Of a stretch of 64,000 nt of DNA, positions 34,401 to 38,561 are shown in pieces. The first letter of the stretch is position 1. Every line of letters starts with the position of its first letter. The notes under the pieces are model-generated. The model worked only from the letters and a program-made list of their open reading frames with translations, did not search any database and was not told where the DNA came from. The stretch lies in NCBI RefSeq assembly GCF_963676685.1, contig NC_092344.1, forward strand, positions 48,258,830 to 48,322,829. The letters run 5' to 3'. The position numbers and the translations under genes were made by a program. The stretch is from Mytilus edulis. Taxonomy: Eukaryota; Mollusca; Bivalvia; Mytilida; Mytilidae.

Positions 34401-36749
34401 CATGTGATGTTTTAAAATTGAGTGTCCTTAACGGCCAATAAGATTTAAGTATGATGTACACAAGCTGAAGCCCCGCCTATCTTAATTGTCATGCTTGAGC
34501 AAACATTGATACAAGCAAAGCAAGCAAGCCAAACAAAGTTTTGTCTTGCTAGCATTAATGTAATAGCTGTAATAATTCTGTAGTTTTTGCATTCTCATAT
34601 TTAGGAAACTGCGGTTAAGTTTCCTGTTCTTTTGTATGTTCAACCACTTAAACATCTTTCAATTTACCATAATTGATTTTTATTTGAAATCATAGATTTA
34701 TTACTCCACACTTACCAAATAAGAAGTAAGCACATCTTTAAAAGATACAATAAGTGTCCAATAAAAAAAAAAACTGCAAAAATAAAGCATTGCTGTAAGC
34801 TTGGCTCTAGTCATGGCAAAATTTAGATGTGGCAAAAATCTTTTGTATTACTCAAAACTTGAGGCTGTCAGAGTTCAGTCCTTTGTAGGATTCTTTGTTT
34901 TCCAGATAACTTAGGCCATAAAAAAGAATAGGTTTGTTTGCCCAAACCCTACCTACCCAGAAAAAAGCTGCCTACTCAAATTCTTTTATTGTCCTGATTT
35001 GAAGAAGTTTTTTTTAATCAGATAGACATGAAGACTAATAAACATCCGATACTTAAATTTCTTTTTTTGAAAAAAAAAAAAAAAGAAAATGCTACCTACC
35101 TACCCACTGTCTCAAGCTTTGGGTAGGGTTTCGGCAAACCAAAATATTTTTAATTGTGGCCTTAACACACCATTCAATTTCATGCTAAAAGAGGGCTCTT
35201 ATAGTAATTGCATTGCAAAAGTTCTGTTGTACAAGGTTTTTATACTACCGCCCCAAAGAGGAGTAAACTCTATATGTCTACCCGTAAGACATGTCTGTCT
35301 TATTTTCTTTGCAAGAACAAGACATAATTTTTTTATATATAGCACAAAGCTTCAACTATATATGCAATACTGTGTGACATGTCTGCAGATCTTTGAATGT
35401 TCAACTTCAAGTTTGCTGAATCTTTGAAATGTCATGCACACTTTATTTTTCTATTTTCCCAATGGTAAATTATTATAACTTTTGAACCAAAGCTGTTTTA
35501 TTGTCATTTTTTTTAAATATTTCAGGAGATATTTGGTAAAGAACAACAACAAAATACAATGATAACCTGGGGTGTCAGATTAGGTGGATGGCTACTGATA
35601 TTTGTAGGATTTGGTTGTCTTACCAGTATAATCACTACATTAGGTAAGTTTGTGCAATAAACATTAACAGGAATGGAATAACTCATAGGTTAAAATACTT
35701 TTATATAGATGGCAAGTTTTATTAGTCTGTGAGGGTAGAACTGTAATACACGTTTTATGATCATTTCACCCCCATCTACTTGATGATGGCATACATTGGG
35801 AGTTCATTTTCTGGAAAAAGTGGAGGACTTTTCAAGTGATTAAATGGAGTATTTCAGTGATAGTTTTAAACAAAACAAAATGTTCAAACTTGACCATTAC
35901 TAGGTTCTTATTTTTAAGAAAACTTATGGTGACCTAAAGTGGCAAAATTTCTGTGTCATTTGGTATCTTGTGAAGAGCATGCATGAAGAGTCTCATTGGC
36001 AATCATACCACATCTTTTTTTTTTAAATATTAATACTCAGATTTAAATATTTGCAAAGGTCTTAACTAGTAAGATTGAAACAAAGCTTAACTAAAATAAC
36101 TTACCCAAAGAATTTATACACAAATTACTGATCTAATAATACTTTCTTCTACTGTAAGCTAGTTTACAGTCAATGACAACCCCCCAAAAAAAATCATGCA
36201 TTAAAGACTTGTATTTCAATCAGTACACATCCAACAGATTTAGTGAAGAAGTCATAAACAGTTTGGAGAAAAAACATTATATTGTGACCAATGCTGAAAT
36301 ATATGTATTGGCAGATTGTATGTAGCACCATCAATGTTCATATTTTCACATAGGACTCTGGTGTATATGAAATATATGCATCCAAATTCTCTAATTATAT
36401 GCTATAAATAGGAATTTGCCAGATTATGAAAATAATGATAATCTTTATGAATTCCATTTTACTATTATGACAAAAGTATTTTTGTTCACACCATATTCAG
36501 TATTCAAAAATGATTAAAACATGAATATTTTTTTCAGTGGACTGGTTACCTATCATCCGAGAACTGGTAGCTGCAGGTGTAGGAATAATGAATCTTGCAT
36601 TTTCAATCAGCTTGTCTTTGACCGTCATTGCCATTGGGTGGATAACATACAGACCCCTGTTAGGGATGGCACTATTGGCCATGGCTGCCACACCTTTTAT
36701 CATGTCAAAATTTAGGTCAAATAGAATGGATAGCAGACGTAATGTGTAA
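10442..36749 (+). CDS. TMEM43: TMEM43 (LUMA), multi-exon gene
   Basis: Encodes transmembrane protein 43, in vertebrates an inner-nuclear-membrane/ER protein that binds emerin and lamins. Coding exons, all with GT-AG borders and matching phase: (10442-10480 candidate), 10717-10881, 11576-11710, 13512-13606, 14760-14809, 15919-15988, 17184-17254, 22057-22181, 23877-23948, 24821-24922, 35526-35643, 36538-36749 (stop TAA). From the ATG at 10747 the product is 394 residues. It has one membrane segment near the N terminus (about 24-43), a large soluble domain containing VEMYQWVEHESKREY, TQEWRSD and VGDLRVTFEYAG, and three closely packed membrane segments at the C terminus (about 304-324, 339-359, 360-380) with VDWLPIIRELV and GWITYRPL. 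All of these match the vertebrate family in order. The longest intron (10.6 kb) carries the putative 9.55-kb transposon; a 3.84-kb element sits in another. No frameshift is seen. Confidence 0.93.
10717..10881 (+). CDS. TMEM43: TMEM43 exon: N terminus and first membrane segment
   Basis: Acceptor attttag, donor gag|gtatgt. Encodes YPDAPGPGSSMGDSH, FFERIGNSLVG and a hydrophobic helix ending GLLFWNE. Phase 0 at both ends. An in-frame stop directly precedes the acceptor in genomic DNA, so the ATG at 10747 is the first start if no upstream exon is joined. Confidence 0.88.
11276..11405 (+). repeat. family B repeat, short copy
   Basis: Contains gatgtggtatgatttccaat, gagacaactatccatc and ccttcaacaatgaaa, the standard family B order. 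It lies in the TMEM43 intron just upstream of the second conserved exon. Confidence 0.7.
11576..11710 (+). CDS. TMEM43: TMEM43 exon
   Basis: Acceptor cttttcag, donor aag|gtaagt; 45 codons, phase 0-0. Encodes GRAVQTAKSLDEGLSIVVSL and LVHLAGPLKTEK, aligning with the vertebrate segment after the first membrane helix. Confidence 0.92.
12678..12985 (-). repeat. family A repeat copy, inverted, extended
   Basis: Contains gaaaataaactgacaacgcc, atggctaagaaag, acacaacatagaaaac, caccaaaaactgggg, agatgctcagg and gcacccatcgtgttgtttatg, complements of the family A copies at 6215-6545 and 43870-44070. Confidence 0.75.
13311..13450 (+). repeat. family D repeat with inverted GGCGGATCC-like ends
   Basis: Starts agtggcagatccagaacttt and ends gttggatccgcc. 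Internally it has gggggcccgctcaagtcatg and cttcagtgattccctatata, shared with 15360-15505. Confidence 0.7.
13512..13606 (+). CDS. TMEM43: TMEM43 exon
   Basis: Acceptor tttaacag, donor aaaag|gtaaca; 95 bp, phase 0 to 2. Encodes SLLDPTYNIRVNAVKLRR and TVEMYQWVEHESK, a strongly conserved family segment. Confidence 0.92.
13658..14090 (+). repeat. family B repeat, long copy
   Basis: Starts agcagatgtggtatgattgc, then gagacaactctccacaagag, aactataggtcactatatgg, ccttcaacaatgagcaaagc, cagctataaaaggcccc and caattcaaacgagaaaac. The tail (agtactgatctgag ... cagctagttcaaagcc) matches the tail of the copy at 16195-16560. Confidence 0.85.
14256..14534. mobile_element. MITE with TTAAGGTGGTAC-type ends
   Basis: Starts ttaaggtggtacctagcac and ends gtgttaagtaccacctga, giving short inverted ends (AGGTGGTAC/GTACCACCT). 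About 279 bp, no coding capacity. A related end (aggtggtagacc) bounds the element at 21653-21866. Confidence 0.6.
14760..14809 (+). CDS. TMEM43: TMEM43 exon
   Basis: Acceptor tatttacag, donor tata|gtaagt; 50 bp, entering in phase 2 and leaving in phase 1. Encodes (R)EYNEGGQTRVEKTYSY. Confidence 0.9.
14985..15315 (+). repeat. family C repeat, near full copy
   Basis: Contains gttgagatctcacaaacatg, tttaaccccgccgcattttt, gcctgtcccaagtcaggagc, gcgggaatttctcgctacat and ggttgttgtctctttgacac, ending ccattctcaatttta. Pieces recur at 5636-5748, 26515-26600, 29104-29165, 31590-31830 (inverted) and 59685-59915. Confidence 0.8.
15355..15506 (+). mobile_element. family D MITE, complete
   Basis: Inverted ends ccagtggcggatcc and ggaatccgcctctgg, with tca directly outside both. 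About 145 bp, with poly-G and GGGGCCCC tracts inside. The 139-codon minus-strand frame across 15147-15566 is an artefact of families C and D. Confidence 0.75.
15919..15988 (+). CDS. TMEM43: TMEM43 exon
   Basis: Acceptor ttttttcag, donor caac|gtaagt; 70 bp, phase 1 to 2. Encodes TQEWRSDLVRSQSFDNMVGH and NNP, matching the EWRSE...FDREIGHKNP region of the family. Confidence 0.93.
16195..16560 (+). repeat. family B repeat copy
   Basis: Starts aaaaaagaagatgtggtatg, then gagacaactatccacaaaag, aactataggtcaacgtacgg, and a diverged tail (agtactgatatgagctc, gaaagctagtttaaagc). Confidence 0.8.
16747..16803. repeat. perfect 26-bp-arm hairpin
   Basis: The left arm 16747-16772 (starting cgtcataatttctcgctg) is exactly complementary to 16778-16803, with a 5-nt loop (gtttg). 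No clear flanking duplication. Arms have no mismatch, so the structure is recent or maintained. Confidence 0.9.
17184..17254 (+). CDS. TMEM43: TMEM43 exon
   Basis: Acceptor ttttttag, donor ggag|gtacca; 71 bp, phase 2 to 1. Encodes (T)SMPVNSQLQTADIVHVGGFE and LSG. The donor is weaker than the others, but phase joins the next exon exactly (g+gc gives Gly). Confidence 0.88.
17456..21296. mobile_element. 3.84-kb terminal-inverted-repeat element in a TMEM43 intron
   Basis: The ends mirror each other. Left reads caacaattcgccgtttcaga; right, complemented, reads caccaattggccgtttcaga. Both continue atctaa(t/a)gcatc(c/a)tgggtaat, and further in share aaagggaaa and atgttcat blocks (to about 17660 and 21150). 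The 5 bases aggtt lie directly outside both ends (17451-17455 and 21297-21301). The interior has no open frame above about 70 codons and no recognisable transposase, so it is a non-autonomous or decayed DNA transposon of undetermined superfamily. Confidence 0.75.
21450..21628. mobile_element. MITE with CAGTGTAACCTGT ends
   Basis: Starts cagtgtaacctgtgttatcc and ends gacaggttacactg, so 13-bp inverted ends. About 179 bp with internal repeats of atgttgga/tgttgg(a/t)t. TA follows the right end; the left flank is aa. Confidence 0.7.
21653..21866. mobile_element. MITE with ~28-bp imperfect inverted ends
   Basis: The left end taggatgtagaccttggtta, followed by agggaaataac, is answered by gttatctccctgaaccaagg followed by tctaccacctta on the right. 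It sits almost directly next to the preceding MITE. Confidence 0.65.
22057..22181 (+). CDS. TMEM43: TMEM43 exon
   Basis: Acceptor cttaaaag, donor cag|gtaagt; 125 bp, phase 1 to 0. Encodes (G)LVEKITDFKKINPSAMSPP, then PKIQMLEGVYYHSHYPLQPQ, matching GLIDKVDNFK and the FYHSENP region of the family. Confidence 0.92.
22838..23068. mobile_element. MITE with TTAA-AGNGGGGTCTCA ends
   Basis: Left taagagggggtctcaaaggg and right (complemented) taagtgggtctcattggggt are inverted relatives. Interior is CCC/GGG-rich (gatcccggatcccgctt, ttcccgtatcacgctt). No coding potential. Confidence 0.6.
23407..23814. mobile_element. MITE with AGGATGTACTTAGGT ends
   Basis: Left caggatgtacttaggtgagg and right gacctaagtacatccctaag form inverted ends of about 18 bp around 400 bp of AT-rich, non-coding DNA. 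A 17-A run adjoins the left end (23384-23402). Confidence 0.65.
23877..23948 (+). CDS. TMEM43: TMEM43 exon
   Basis: Acceptor tctaag, donor act|gtaagt; 24 codons, phase 0-0. Encodes VGDLRVTFEYAGISGESLLG and QPDT, very close to VGDLRVSFSYAGLSGDD in human TMEM43. Confidence 0.95.
24176..24607 (+). repeat. repeat unit bounded by ~80-bp direct repeats
   Basis: 24176-24255 and 24522-24604 are near-identical: gttatcaaaggtaccag, ttataatttagtacgccaga, then tctacataagactcatcagt and gacgctcagat. They enclose about 265 bp holding gacgaaacgtccaccagcag. The layout could be a tandem satellite dimer or LTR-like termini; no coding sequence. Confidence 0.75.
24685..24800 (+). repeat. family A repeat, 3' part
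   Basis: Contains ttctgtttgtctttttcatt, agccatgtcgttgtcagttt and ttgactgtccctttggtatc, ending tttcgtccctctttta, directly upstream of a TMEM43 exon. Confidence 0.7.
24821..24922 (+). CDS. TMEM43: TMEM43 exon
   Basis: Acceptor atttctccag, donor aag|gtaaac; 34 codons, phase 0-0. Encodes VSIIARQIRHRLLPYQTAAG and DVLEMLYTGRLSPK. The 10.6-kb intron that follows contains the large transposon. Confidence 0.92.
25020..25232 (+). repeat. left inverted repeat of the 9.55-kb element
   Basis: Outer edge cagctattacattaatgcta next to TA at 25018-25019. Compared with the right copy it has a 14-bp insertion around 25165 (cattacgtttgagg region). Its first ~90 bp are also related to the ends of the MITEs at 26169 and 29011. 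Confidence 0.8.
25370..25406. repeat. 37-bp perfect palindrome between 7-bp direct repeats
   Basis: Arms of 18 bp (25370-25387 and 25389-25406, starting ctgagactactataacac) flank one T. The word attcatt lies immediately on both sides (25363-25369 and 25407-25413), like a target duplication of a minimal foldback element. Confidence 0.85.
26169..26411. mobile_element. Tc1/mariner-type MITE (aagcaagcaagc family)
   Basis: Inverted ends of about 70 bp: left agctaatttcctaatgcttg ... ggcttgcttgctttgtttgt; right tataca-rich then aagcaagcaagcaaaccaaa ... ctaatgc-type mirror. TA is outside both ends (26167-26168, 26412-26413), though the right edge is degenerate. The ends resemble those of the 9.55-kb element. 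Confidence 0.75.
26515..26840 (+). repeat. family C fragment joined to inverted family B copy
   Basis: 26515-26600 has tacatgtttaaccccgtcac and gcctgtctcaagtcaggagc (family C). 26655-26835 has tcgtttgaattgttttacat, tatgggctttgctcattgtt, gccgtacggcgacctatagt and gatagttgtctaattggcaa (family B, reversed). Short frames here are not genes. Confidence 0.8.
27634..27726. repeat. long imperfect hairpin
   Basis: Left ggttgtaaaagcgttgac ... tgaagcgc is mirrored by gcgcttca ... gtcaacgcttttacacc, meeting at ttcc (27678-27681). Arms are about 44 bp with a few mismatches. A microsatellite-like array begins 10 bp later. Confidence 0.75.
27737..28078 (+). repeat. minisatellite, ~48-bp unit
   Basis: About seven units of (aac)n, then atttgt(a/c)aatcaagatatc, then cccaatga. 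The AAC tract length varies between units. Lies inside the putative transposon. Confidence 0.85.
28273..28311. repeat. 18-bp-arm perfect hairpin
   Basis: caaggaggttatatgaga (28273-28290), loop agg, and the exact complement at 28294-28311. No clear target duplication. 28400-28620 downstream looks like a decayed family B copy (ending cacatcttcttattttt) and gives a spurious 70-codon frame. Confidence 0.85.
29011..29322. mobile_element. Tc1/mariner-type MITE with nested family C fragment
   Basis: Left end cagcttatttcctacagctt ... ggcttgcttgctttgtttgt; right end mirror with aacaagctaaccaaagtctt ... gaaattagctg. TA outside both ends (29009-29010 and 29323-29324, one extra T at the right). A family C piece (29104-29165, gaatgtgtcaaagagacaac) is inserted in the middle. 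Confidence 0.75.
29636..30811 (-). CDS. SAM-like / zinc-knuckle / proline-rich protein
   Basis: Uninterrupted 391-codon frame, starting MKMDDLSVEEFLL. Regions: residues about 1-75, a helical SAM-like fold (FASVFRSNGFDTIGSLRCID); 129-165, a Cys/His cluster C129, C132, H137, C148, C153, C159, H165 that looks like a zinc knuckle with an extension; about 168-200, a charged coiled coil; about 290-340, rich in Pro, Phe, Tyr and Met; acidic C terminus (DTDCDADDESD). The exact function is unknown. It lies on the strand opposite TMEM43, inside its intron and inside the putative transposon, 2.1 kb from the transposase and oriented away from it. An intron-free gene with an intact frame in such a place is probably mobile-element cargo or an accessory protein, or else a retrogene; this is inference. 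The start Met has an alternative three codons in. Confidence 0.8.
   Translation of the reverse strand: MKMDDLSVEEFLLQIGSGFTEFASVFRSNGFDTIGSLRCIDVDEDLNQMFQQANIQLLLGRRRQLQNALKNLKDISPNNSQMGLQKPSLNNIVESSKESVKKIQRKLTLAEAEYSTIILSEREKDGRRCTNCHKTGHKADNNKNNKSCTNYPCASIHLCGQADKHPEYLQEKKTKQREILQLKQKIRKLDEEKNQLESFMGVKKTDFMSSMRSRLRQTNPTKYQDGAKLMKDLHSLKIGYNGVVPEDRGNDYVDFKDKLDEMANRSKEVRPCFTTKRKVEDEADEDDKKFPVIHQMRFPFQQFYPQMMPYFPSYPWQYPPPFQSMSTHTSTPTSPAPTSVFGNDISVKREPSAPVHTHPKSSMDLLADAALKCATGIESFDTDCDADDESD
30812..32047. repeat. spacer with family B and inverted family C fragments
   Basis: A CG-rich clump with cggcggtgtcggccacggcg sits at about 31160-31205. 31240-31345 is a family B piece (gaagatgtagcatgattgtc, cacaagtgaccaaa, aactacaggtcactgta). 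31590-31830 is inverted family C (ttgagaattgaaatgagg, gacagggttaaacatg, atctcaaccctcccc). The 107-codon frame at 30942-31265 has no recognisable domain and ends in the repeat, so it is not called. Confidence 0.6.
32048..32181. repeat. 134-bp foldback element
   Basis: Outer arm aacgactgcattgtgta is answered by tacacaatgcagtcgtt. Inner arm atgaaaatcaggcgtcaatg, then tttat, is answered by ataaacattgacgcctgatt, then ttcat. Arms are about 50 bp, loop about 35 bp containing ataagcttat. Located 0.7 kb upstream of the transposase start. Confidence 0.85.
32875..33909 (+). CDS. IS630/Tc1/mariner-superfamily DDE transposase
   Basis: Intact 344-residue frame. N-terminal helix-turn-helix region (about 15-60: RRAIVDQYGEGKNVYTIA ... 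DTRTVKKTLEEY), a second DNA-binding-like part (about 75-135), then the RNase H-fold catalytic core. Candidate catalytic residues are D169 (HCFDESS), D257 (VIVLDNCGFHHG) and E296 (PPYHPELNTCEHSFSKMK), so D-87-D-38-E spacing. The LPPYHPELN motif is the hallmark found in IS630-like transposases of animals and bacteria. Length is normal for the group. No stop or frameshift, so it may be active or recently active. It probably serves the inverted repeats at 25020 and 34569, because TA duplications are what this superfamily makes; no closer terminal repeats were found by eye. Confidence 0.88.
   Translation: MKRSKAGRFYQSGKKLQIELRRAIVDQYGEGKNVYTIANETNLDTRTVKKTLEEYMSTGDLDYSGKAHGSKTRIANETVILAIEYYLHLKPSMYLQEIQKRLLSDGICLQNNVPSVSYIHKIIKDRLGYTRKKLTVKAKEGLTDQVQVKFDHFLDSIEDINPLKIHCFDESSVIMTTGNRHYGYSELGQRAFEIQKYASNATFTVNLLQSPLGVDYFNIIDGPSNGLQLVNLFVEALNETDIYGNSKLSPGDVIVLDNCGFHHGQLAETHLRNLLQQYGITLAFLPPYHPELNTCEHSFSKMKYYLRRHETYTTMYPELAICDAINEISRNECFGFAKHCGYIL
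34365..34569 (-). repeat. right inverted repeat of the 9.55-kb element
   Basis: Complement of 25020-25232; outer edge ...gctagcattaatgtaatagctg next to TA at 34570-34571. Just inside it, a second weaker copy of the acaagctgaa(a/g)c(t/c)ccgcc motif occurs (about 34340-34362). Confidence 0.8.
34572..35525. other. TMEM43 intron remainder
   Basis: AT-rich intron sequence. A pair of related words (cctacctaccc and inverted gggtagg) around 34950-35115 could be the edge of another small repeat. The 112-codon frame at 35089-35427 has no recognisable features and is not called. Confidence 0.5.
35526..35643 (+). CDS. TMEM43: TMEM43 exon: second membrane segment
   Basis: Acceptor tatttcag, donor ttag|gtaagt; 118 bp, phase 0 to 1. 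Encodes EIFGKEQQQNTMITWGVRLG then a hydrophobic stretch ending CLTSIITTL. Confidence 0.93.
35931..36025 (-). repeat. family B repeat, short inverted copy
   Basis: Contains tttctgtgtcatttggtatc, agtctcattggcaatcatac and cacatctttttt in the TMEM43 intron preceding the last exon. Confidence 0.75.
36538..36749 (+). CDS. TMEM43: TMEM43 last exon: C-terminal membrane segments
   Basis: Acceptor tttttttcag, entering phase 1 (g+tg gives Val). Encodes VDWLPIIRELVAAGVG, two hydrophobic segments, GWITYRPLLG, and a basic tail ending DSRRNV, stop TAA at 36747-36749. The downstream region to about 38.3 kb is probably 3' UTR or flank. Confidence 0.95.
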
Positions 36750-37323
36750 TTACTGCTGGATAACTGAAGTTATGATAGATGTATGTTATTTTGCTACTAT
36801 TGAATAGGTTTTATATTTTGAAGGATTTTGTAAAAGAATGCATATATATATAAATACAGTTAAACCTTGTTAAGCTGCTTTTGGAATGTTTTTTTCTCAA
36901 GTTTCAATACTGGTATTAATTTTATAAGAGAAAGTTGTTGACATACATTTGACATCTGATATTGTGCTTAGTTTATTAAAATTTATAAATAACCAATTAC
37001 TGTAGTTTTTAAGTTTATTCATGCATTTTGAGGAGAGAGATATTTCATATCACAGTTTGACCAAAATTCCTTTTAATTCAAACCTTTATTTCAAAGTTGT
37101 ATAAAACATATAATAAAGAGCAAATTTCAAAAAAGTCAGGTACAATCTGTTTCTATAGTCTATATCATTAAAATTGTATTTTAGATTACAAGGTGGGAAA
37201 TAGACTAAATAACTTAAATTATGTCAATGTGCTGAAGTCAGTACAACAAGGTTTTACTGTAGAATTGAGTGATTTGTTGAAGTGTGATCTCTTTGTTATC
37301 TACTGTGATAATCATTCTAATTA

Positions 37324-37492
37324 CTGTGGATTCATTTATTTTCGTGGGTACCAATTTTCGTGGATTGGGGAAATCTTGTATTTTCTTGGTTATAAGTATT
37401 TGATTTCCTGGGTTTGCCAATGTGGAAAATTTGAAATCCATGGTTCCCCAGTTCTCTAAAATGTTAACCAACGAAAACTTATGAATCCACAG
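37324..37492. mobile_element. TA-flanked CTGTGGATTCAT MITE, copy 1
   Basis: Ends ctgtggattcat and atgaatccacag, with TA on both sides (37322-37323, 37493-37494). Interior has tttcgtgggtaccaattttc and cgtggatt words. The overlapping 88- and 77-codon frames are artefacts of the inverted repeat. Confidence 0.85.
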
Positions 37493-37761
37493 TATATTAC
37501 CTACTTTTACAATGATAATAGAGCTTTATATATATATATACATGTAAATTTTTCAGATTTCTTCCTATATTTTGTAAGTAATAAACCTCATAAGAAAACC
37601 TATTTTATTTCACTGAATGAAATAAACAACGACAATGTTTGTTTTCCCTCGCTTAATGGATGTTAAATATGTTTTGCAAATTTTCACTCCAACTTAGTTT
37701 TGTATTGAAAAATTTCCATATTTTCAATATGGAGTTCTCTTAAAAGTATGTATTTGAAGTA

Positions 37762-37969
37762 CTGTGGATTCATTTATTTTCGTGGGTACCAATTTTCGTG
37801 GATTAAGAAAAACTTGCACATTCGTGGATATTTAATTTCGTGGTTTTGCTGATGTCTGCATACAAACCTATAGAAAAATTATAATTCGTTGAATATTTAA
37901 TTTCGTGGTTTGACTGTGCCCACGAAATCCACGAAAATTGGTATCCAACGAATAATAATGAATCCACAG
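37762..37969. mobile_element. TA-flanked CTGTGGATTCAT MITE, copy 2
   Basis: Same termini and TA duplications (37760-37761, 37970-37971) as the copy 270 bp upstream, with longer inverted similarity (gtgggtaccaattttcgtgg versus ccacgaaaattggtatccaa). Confidence 0.88.
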
Positions 37970-38299
37970 TACTGTTAATGGGAACTTCCTTCCAATGGTA
38001 TAATGACATTCCTTGTTATCGTTTCTGTGTTATCAGAATGTGGTATATCAATATATATAGTTATCCTTTAGGTGGTTTTTTTCATTAGGCAGTTGTCTTG
38101 CTGACATATTACAGATGCCTCACTTATTTTTTTCTATACTTTTTTGTAATGGTATTTGTTCATGATAAGTAAATGCTAAAGAAGAGTTTGCTCTAAGAAG
38201 TGATTGTACTTCTTGAAGGTCATGTATGGTTAAATGCTTTTCAATTGAGCCATGCTATTTTGTTCTACATACTCCAGATGGAACCTGATAGATGTTTTA

Positions 38300-38559
38300 C
38301 AGCATTGAGAGTGAAGCCAAAGGTAATATCTCTGGTTAGCTTGCTTGTTAGCTGAACCGTGAAGTCATTGAAAGGTCAGGTAAACTACAATCTTTTATTA
38401 GTAGACTAGTCCAGCAGATAACCAATATATTTGTCTATTGGACTAGGCTAATTGGAAAGAAGGGTAGTACACCTGACCTAATAATGACTTCACGGTTCAG
38501 CTTACAAGCAAGCTAACCAAAAATATTACCTTTGGCTACACACTCAATGAAATCGGCTG
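38300..38559. mobile_element. TA-flanked CAGC-ended MITE with ~80-bp inverted ends
   Basis: Left cagcattgagagtgaagcca, aaggtaatatc, ggttagcttgcttg, gctgaaccgtgaagtcatt; right is the mirror image to ggctg. TA outside both ends (38298-38299, 38560-38561). Termini and the agcttgcttg word are shared with the 9.55-kb element, although the interior differs. Confidence 0.85.
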
Positions 38560-38561
38560 TA

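Larger units (their letters stand above)
25020..34569. mobile_element. putative 9.55-kb Tc1/mariner/IS630-type transposon
   Basis: 25020-25232 and 34365-34569 are inverted copies (about 95% identical by eye, one gap of about 14 bp). Both start cagctattacattaatgcta at the outer edge and run through ggcttgcttgctttgcttgt and aggcggggcttcagcttgt. TA lies directly outside each end (25018-25019, 34570-34571), as expected for Tc1/mariner/IS630 elements, and the CAGC...GCTG termini fit that group. Inside are an intact DDE transposase of that superfamily (32875-33909, plus) and a 391-codon gene (29636-30811, minus), together with nested MITEs, minisatellite and family B/C fragments. The unit lies wholly within one TMEM43 intron. 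Unproven is whether the two ends ever moved as one; they could be two solo copies in opposite orientation. Confidence 0.55.
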
